NCBI GenBank assembly: GCA_934476315.1
Contig: CAKSNQ010000050.1
Coordinates: 1 to 9,574 of the forward strand
From: an uncultured Eubacteriales bacterium
GTDB taxonomy: Bacteria; Bacillota; Clostridia; Oscillospirales; CAG-272
DNA: 9,574 bases
Reading direction: 5' to 3'
Shown: one piece after another, positions 6,196 to 9,574 of the stretch
Layout: the number at the start of each line of letters is the position of its first letter
Numbering within the stretch: position 1 is the stretch's first letter
Made by a program: the position numbers and the translations under genes
The notes under the pieces: model-generated
Seen by the model: the letters and a program-made list of their open reading frames with translations, nothing else
The model's database searches: none
Told to the model about the DNA's origin: nothing

Positions 6196-6250
6196 TGAAA
6201 TGCCCATATGACATTAATTTTTTCCTGTTTGTAAAAAAATATTGCCTCCC

Positions 6251-6279
6251 TTGACAAAATTTCACAGCCGTATTATAAT
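6251..6279 (+). promoter_or_regulatory. Consensus sigma-A promoter of copA
   Basis: TTGACA (6251-6256) and TATAAT (6274-6279) are separated by exactly 17 nt, a perfect match to the housekeeping consensus, with AT-rich DNA just upstream (6208-6245) that may act as an UP element. Transcription should start near 6286, giving an untranslated leader of about 87 nt. I see no clear CopY-type (TACAnnTGTA) or CsoR-type palindrome over it. Confidence 0.88.
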
Positions 6280-6354
6280 TTAGCCGGAAAAGTATAAGAA
6301 AAAACCGCGTCTGCACATACTAATGCGAAAGCGCGGCAAGGCAAAACGGCAAAC

Positions 6355-6362
6355 GGAGGTGA
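6355..6362 (+). promoter_or_regulatory. Ribosome binding site of copA
   Basis: GGAGGTGA ends 10 nt before ATG 6373. It is a strong site and supports that start. Confidence 0.8.
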
Positions 6363-6372
6363 ATTTTTATTC

Positions 6373-9048
6373 ATGGAAGAACAGGAACAAGGAAAAATTT
6401 CCACCGTCAAATATCGCTACGAGGTCGGCGGAATGAGCTGCGCCGCCTGCGTCGCACACGTTGAACGCGCCGCCAACAAAGCTCTCGACGCGATGTTCGG
6501 CAAGGGAAAAGCCAGCGCAACCGTCAGTCTCCTGACCGGCTCCATGACCGTCGAGGCTCCCCACGACGGCGTGATGACCGTCGGCAAGGAAAAGCTCGAC
6601 CGAACGCTGATCGCGGAGATTACCCACGCCGGGTATTCCGCAAAGCCCGCGGACACCATCCGCTCGGACGGCACGCGCGAGCAGGTGAAAAAAGAAAAGC
6701 GCGAGCTTCGCCGCTCCTGGGCGCGTCTGGGGCTTTCCATCGCCCTGACGCTCCTTCTGATGGTCTTTTCCATGGGACATATGTTCGGGCTGGTCATGAC
6801 TGACCATCCGTTGGCGCTGGCGTTGATCCAGCTCATCCTGACCGTCCCCATCCTGTGGCTCAACCGCCGCTACTTCATCGGCGGCTGGCAGGCGCTCCGC
6901 CACCTCTCCCCGAACATGGATTCGCTCATTGCCATCGGTTCGGGCGCGGCGTTCGTCTACGGCGTCGTCGTCTGCGGGATGATGATCGCCGCGACGCTGC
7001 GCGGGGACACCATGGCGCTCCATGATATGGTTCACAACCTGTATTTTGAGTCGGCGGCGATGATCGTCACGTTGGTCTCTTTGGGAAAAAACCTCGAAAA
7101 AGGTGCCCGTGTGCGCGCGTCGTCCGCGATTGCCCACCTCGCGATGCTCCTGCCCGACACCGCAATTCTTGTCCTGGACGGTGAGACGAAAGAGGTCCCG
7201 CTGGACTCGCTCAAGGTCGGCGACCTTGTGCTTTGCCGCGAGGGGGAGCTGATCCCCGTGGATGGCGTAATCGTCTCCGGCACGGGAAGCGTGGATGAAG
7301 CCGCGCTCACCGGCGAGAGCATCCCCGTCGATCTCGGCGAGGGGCAAAAGGTTCACGCCGCGTGCACGCTGGTCGAGGGAAGCCTGACCATCCGCGCCGA
7401 GCAGGTCGGAAGCGAAACGGCGCTCTCTCACGTTCTGCGCCTTCTGGAGGATGCCGCGGCGAGCCGCGCGCCCGTGGCGCGTCTGGCGGACAAGATCAGC
7501 CGCTTCTTCGTCCCGATCGTCCTTCTGATCTCGCTGGGAACGCTCATTTTCTGGCTGTCCTTCAGTCACAATGTTTCGGACGCTTTGCGTTACGCCATCA
7601 GTATTCTCGTCATTTCCTGCCCCTGCGCGCTGGGACTTGCCACCCCGACCGCCATTCTCGTGGCGACGGGCAAGGGCGCGGAGCACGGCATTCTCTTTAA
7701 GAGCGCCGAGGCGCTGGAAAAGCTCCACGCGGTCCGCACCGTCTGCCTGGACAAGACCGGTACGATGACCGAGGGCAAGCCCGCCGTGACCGATTGCGTT
7801 CTTCCCCCGGAGGACATGCGCGTCACCGTCGGGGAGGGGTCAATGCGCGTTGACGCGCGCCGCGAGGACGTTCTCGCTCTCTGCGCGGGAGTGGAACAGC
7901 ACTCCTCCCACCCGCTCTCCCGGGCAATCTGCCTCCACGCCGCGAACGAGGGCATCGTCACTCTCCCCGCCACCGACTTTGAGTCGCTGATCGGCGAGGG
8001 TGTCCGCGCGCGCGTTTATGGCAAGATTTGTCTGATCGGAAAGCCGGCGCTGCTGGAAAAGGGCGACGTCCCGGCAGAACAGCTCGCGTGGGTCAGGGAG
8101 ACCTGCGAGCGACTGGGGCAGGAGGGGAAAACCTCCGTTTGCGTCGCGTATGACGGGCAGGTCATGGGTGTGGTCGCCCTCGCCGACCGCATCCGCGAGG
8201 ACACGCCCGAGGCAATCTCCCGCCTTTCCCGCATCGGCGTGCGGACGGTCATGCTGACCGGCGACAACGAACGCGTCGCCGCCGCTGTTGCCGCGCGCAC
8301 GGGGGTGAGCGAATTCCGCGCCTCTCTCCTGCCCGCCGACAAGGAAAGTATTCTGCGCGAAATTTCGGAGGGCGGCAGTGTCGCCATGGTCGGCGACGGC
8401 ATCAATGACGCGCCCGCGCTCGCCCGCGCCGATGTCGGTATCGCGATCGGCGCCGGAACCGACGTTGCTATTGACTGCGCGGGGGTGGTTCTCACGGGCA
8501 ACAGTCTCCACAACGTCGCGGACGCCATCAACCTCAGCCGCCACACCATACGCTGCATCCGCGAAAATCTGTTCTGGGCGCTGTTTTACAACACCATTTC
8601 CATCCCGATTGCCGCGGGTGTGCTTTCCGGCGTCGGATTTTCGCTCAATCCCATGATTGCCGCCGCCGCGATGAGCCTTTCCTCCGTCTGCGTGGTTCTC
8701 AATTCTCTGCGCCTGCGGTCGGATTCGTCGCTCGGGCAGTCCGCAAAGGCTCCGAAAGCCGCAAAGACCGCAAAAAAAGTCGAAAAAGTCAAAGAAAAAT
8801 CTGAAGAAAAGCCAAAAAAAGAGCAGGAGGAACTACAAATGAACAAGTTGGAAGTCAAGGTTGAGGGAATGATGTGTGCGCATTGCGTAGCGCACGTAAA
8901 GGCGGCGCTGGAATCCCTGCCGGGCGTCGATCACGCGGATGTTCTGCTGGACAAGAAGAAGGCGACCGTTTATCTTGCGGACGGCGCCGCTCTGACCCAC
9001 GACGATGTGGTGAAAGCCGTCGCCGCCGCGGGGTACAAGGCGAAGTAA
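6373..9048 (+). CDS. copA: Cu+-exporting P1B-type ATPase with a C-terminal CopZ domain
   Basis: An 891-residue membrane pump that uses ATP to export Cu+. An N-terminal heavy-metal-binding domain carries GGMSCAACVAHVE (residues 19-31). The actuator motif LTGES is at 312-316, the membrane metal site SCPCALGLATP at 415-425, the phosphorylation site DKTGT at 460-464 (Asp460), the HP motif SSHPLS at 511-516, and the hinge GDGINDAP at 674-681. The last helices have YN (739-740) and MSLSS with a later Asn (767-777), the Cu+-specific P1B-1 pattern. A normal CopA ends near residue 785. Here a Lys/Glu-rich linker (about 789-822) joins a second metal-binding domain, residues 823-891, with GMMCAHCVAHV (832-842), which looks like a whole CopZ chaperone. 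The gene has its own consensus promoter and a terminator at 9116. No regulator gene is adjacent. Confidence 0.95.
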   Translation: MEEQEQGKISTVKYRYEVGGMSCAACVAHVERAANKALDAMFGKGKASATVSLLTGSMTVEAPHDGVMTVGKEKLDRTLIAEITHAGYSAKPADTIRSDGTREQVKKEKRELRRSWARLGLSIALTLLLMVFSMGHMFGLVMTDHPLALALIQLILTVPILWLNRRYFIGGWQALRHLSPNMDSLIAIGSGAAFVYGVVVCGMMIAATLRGDTMALHDMVHNLYFESAAMIVTLVSLGKNLEKGARVRASSAIAHLAMLLPDTAILVLDGETKEVPLDSLKVGDLVLCREGELIPVDGVIVSGTGSVDEAALTGESIPVDLGEGQKVHAACTLVEGSLTIRAEQVGSETALSHVLRLLEDAAASRAPVARLADKISRFFVPIVLLISLGTLIFWLSFSHNVSDALRYAISILVISCPCALGLATPTAILVATGKGAEHGILFKSAEALEKLHAVRTVCLDKTGTMTEGKPAVTDCVLPPEDMRVTVGEGSMRVDARREDVLALCAGVEQHSSHPLSRAICLHAANEGIVTLPATDFESLIGEGVRARVYGKICLIGKPALLEKGDVPAEQLAWVRETCERLGQEGKTSVCVAYDGQVMGVVALADRIREDTPEAISRLSRIGVRTVMLTGDNERVAAAVAARTGVSEFRASLLPADKESILREISEGGSVAMVGDGINDAPALARADVGIAIGAGTDVAIDCAGVVLTGNSLHNVADAINLSRHTIRCIRENLFWALFYNTISIPIAAGVLSGVGFSLNPMIAAAAMSLSSVCVVLNSLRLRSDSSLGQSAKAPKAAKTAKKVEKVKEKSEEKPKKEQEELQMNKLEVKVEGMMCAHCVAHVKAALESLPGVDHADVLLDKKKATVYLADGAALTHDDVVKAVAAAGYKAK
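8825..8830 (+). promoter_or_regulatory. Internal Shine-Dalgarno site before the CopZ domain
   Basis: AGGAGG lies 8 nt before the in-frame ATG 8839, within copA. It encodes parts of Gln818-Glu819-Glu820; the linker is not otherwise G-rich, so the site stands out. Confidence 0.7.
8839..9048 (+). CDS. copZ: Possible separate CopZ-like copper chaperone from an internal start
   Basis: In frame with copA, ATG 8839 is preceded by a perfect AGGAGG (8825-8830) at 8-nt spacing. Starting there gives a 69-residue protein that is exactly one heavy-metal-associated domain, with Cys13 and Cys16 in MMCAHC, the size and layout of CopZ, which carries Cu+ to CopA. The upstream linker codons lie between the two domains. 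Internal initiation would make free chaperone alongside the fusion. E. coli copA is known to yield both a pump and a chaperone, by frameshifting. Alternatively the site is a remnant of a separate copZ gene whose upstream stop was lost. The domain identity is sure; independent translation is inference. Confidence 0.6.
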   Translation: MNKLEVKVEGMMCAHCVAHVKAALESLPGVDHADVLLDKKKATVYLADGAALTHDDVVKAVAAAGYKAK

Positions 9049-9066
9049 GGGGAGAGAGAAAACGAC

Positions 9067-9096
9067 GTGGGAAACTTTTTGGGGAAAGTTTCCCAC
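9067..9096 (+). repeat. Perfect 12-bp hairpin after copA
   Basis: GTGGGAAACTTT (9067-9078) pairs with AAAGTTTCCCAC (9085-9096) around TTGGGG. No T-tract follows, so it is not a terminator alone, but it may protect the 3' end. The equivalent place after the PBP gene (5351-5366) has only the left arm. Confidence 0.75.
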
Positions 9097-9115
9097 ACCC
9101 TTCAAAAATTCTTGG

Positions 9116-9172
9116 AGAGGGAATAGCTGTTCGACTTTAGGATTCTAAAGGGTTCAACTGTCCCTCTTTTTT
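9116..9172 (+). terminator. Intrinsic terminator after copA (module C, copy 2)
   Basis: AGAGGGA (9116-9122) pairs with TCCCTCT (9161-9167), with inner CTTTAG/CTAAAG, and a T-run follows. It is about 80% identical by eye to the terminator at 5367-5421; the mid-stem is less well paired here. Confidence 0.85.
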
Positions 9173-9214
9173 GTTTTGCCTGCTTTCTCCCAAAATTCAG
9201 CTGTCTCTATTCAA

Positions 9215-9285
9215 AGTTTTCGCCCGCCTTTTTCAAAAGGCGGCGGGTTGAGGGTGGAACCCTCATCGCGCTCCGCAGAGCGCGA
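9215..9285 (+). repeat. Folded repeat B, copy 3
   Basis: CGCCTTTT/AAAAGGCG (9225-9242), then TGAGGGT/ACCCTCA around GGA (9249-9265), then TCGCGCTC/GAGCGCGA around CGCA (9266-9285). It lacks the CCYGC stem. The last two stems differ at several pairs from copy 2 yet remain perfect, with the CGCA loop kept. Confidence 0.82.
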
Positions 9286-9316
9286 AACTCCCCATCGGCA
9301 TTTTCTTTTTTGTGGA

Positions 9317-9344
9317 TTGTCCGCGGCGGGCACTGCCGCGGCAA
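9317..9344 (+). repeat. CCGCGGC/GCCGCGG hairpin
   Basis: A 7-bp perfect stem around a 7-nt loop, extended by TTG/CAA with one bulged T. It is absent from the matching place in repeat block 2, so it looks like an insertion between module B and hairpin F. Confidence 0.55.
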
Positions 9345-9348
9345 TCGG

Positions 9349-9380
9349 TTTTCTTTTGTGCCTCTGGTCTCAAAAGAAAA
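9349..9380 (+). repeat. Hairpin F, copy 2
   Basis: TTTTCTTTTG/CAAAAGAAAA around a 12-nt loop containing GCCTCTGG. The stem has one more T/A pair before the loop-closing G-C than the copy at 5535, and both arms changed together. It is followed by AGCGGCTGAAAG, as in copy 1. Confidence 0.7.
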
Positions 9381-9468
9381 AAGCGGCTGAAAGCGCTGAA
9401 TTGTTTAGAATTGTAGGTGTTTTGTGCTGGTGGCTGGTATCTACTTTGAGTTGGATGGCTCACATGCC

Positions 9469-9574
9469 GGATGTGGGGGAAGAACCGGCTCAAACGCTCG
9501 TGCCTGCCGCGTAGCGCAGGCGGCTCCCCCCACGCCCTCCACTCCAAGGCTGGATGCGCGTCGCGCCGCAACGA
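9469..9574 (+). repeat. Module E and truncated hairpin A at the window end
   Basis: Module E (GGATGTGGGGGAAGAACC, then a CCTGC/GCAGG hairpin at 9503-9519) runs into the first arm of hairpin A (9554 on), cut by the window end. The final 24 bases (9551-9574) are identical to bases 1-24. The rest of 9173-9574 holds no gene; the frame at 9176-9514 covers only repeats. Confidence 0.75.

Noticed and set aside
5611..6207. 198-residue - strand frame between PBP and copA
   Set aside because: It lies wholly on repeat modules E, A and D; the composition is typical of GC-rich repeat DNA, with no recognisable domain.
6367..7728. 453-residue - strand frame over copA
   Set aside because: Antisense shadow; charged low-information sequence opposite a fully recognisable ATPase.

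Overview
The window looks like chromosomal DNA from a GC-rich Bacillota, most likely an uncultured gut-type Clostridia. The clues are near-perfect AGGAGG-type ribosome binding sites, a perfect TTGACA-17-TATAAT promoter, an MreB paralogue, a class-B PBP, a CPBP membrane protease, a CopA/CopZ pair, and GC-rich intergenic DNA full of hairpin repeats. This taxonomic placement is inference; there is no rRNA or other marker gene. All genes lie on the + strand.

Layout: 1-620 is hairpin-rich repeat DNA, followed by the leader of the first operon. The first gene set is 748-5336: an MreB/actin-family protein (748-1743), a spacer of 15-nt tandem repeats (1765-1871), a CPBP-family intramembrane protease with unusual repeat extensions (1944-3302), a short spacer, and a class-B penicillin-binding-protein homologue (3471-5336). 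No terminator is seen inside this set, and a strong one follows at 5367-5421. A second repeat block fills about 5422-6190. A consensus promoter (6251-6279) then drives a Cu+-exporting P-type ATPase (6373-9048), whose last 69 codons are a CopZ-like copper chaperone with its own Shine-Dalgarno site and ATG at 8839. A second copy of the same terminator module (9116-9172) and a third repeat block close the window.

How the genes may work together: MreB plus a class-B PBP is the core of the rod-elongation machinery, but both copies here are altered at key residues. The MreB homologue has Gln where MreB normally has its catalytic Glu. The PBP homologue has lost all three transpeptidase motifs (SxxK, SxN, KTG) while keeping its membrane anchor, dimerisation domain and an open frame. 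With a membrane protease between them, this reads as a possible non-catalytic or regulatory version of the elongation complex. It is the best candidate here for something undescribed. The copper gene is a separate unit and may make both a transporter with a tethered chaperone and a free chaperone.

The three intergenic blocks are built from the same modules in the same orientation (terminator, folded repeat B, hairpin F, module E, hairpin A, module D). Several stems differ in sequence between copies while staying paired, so the fold seems to be what is kept.
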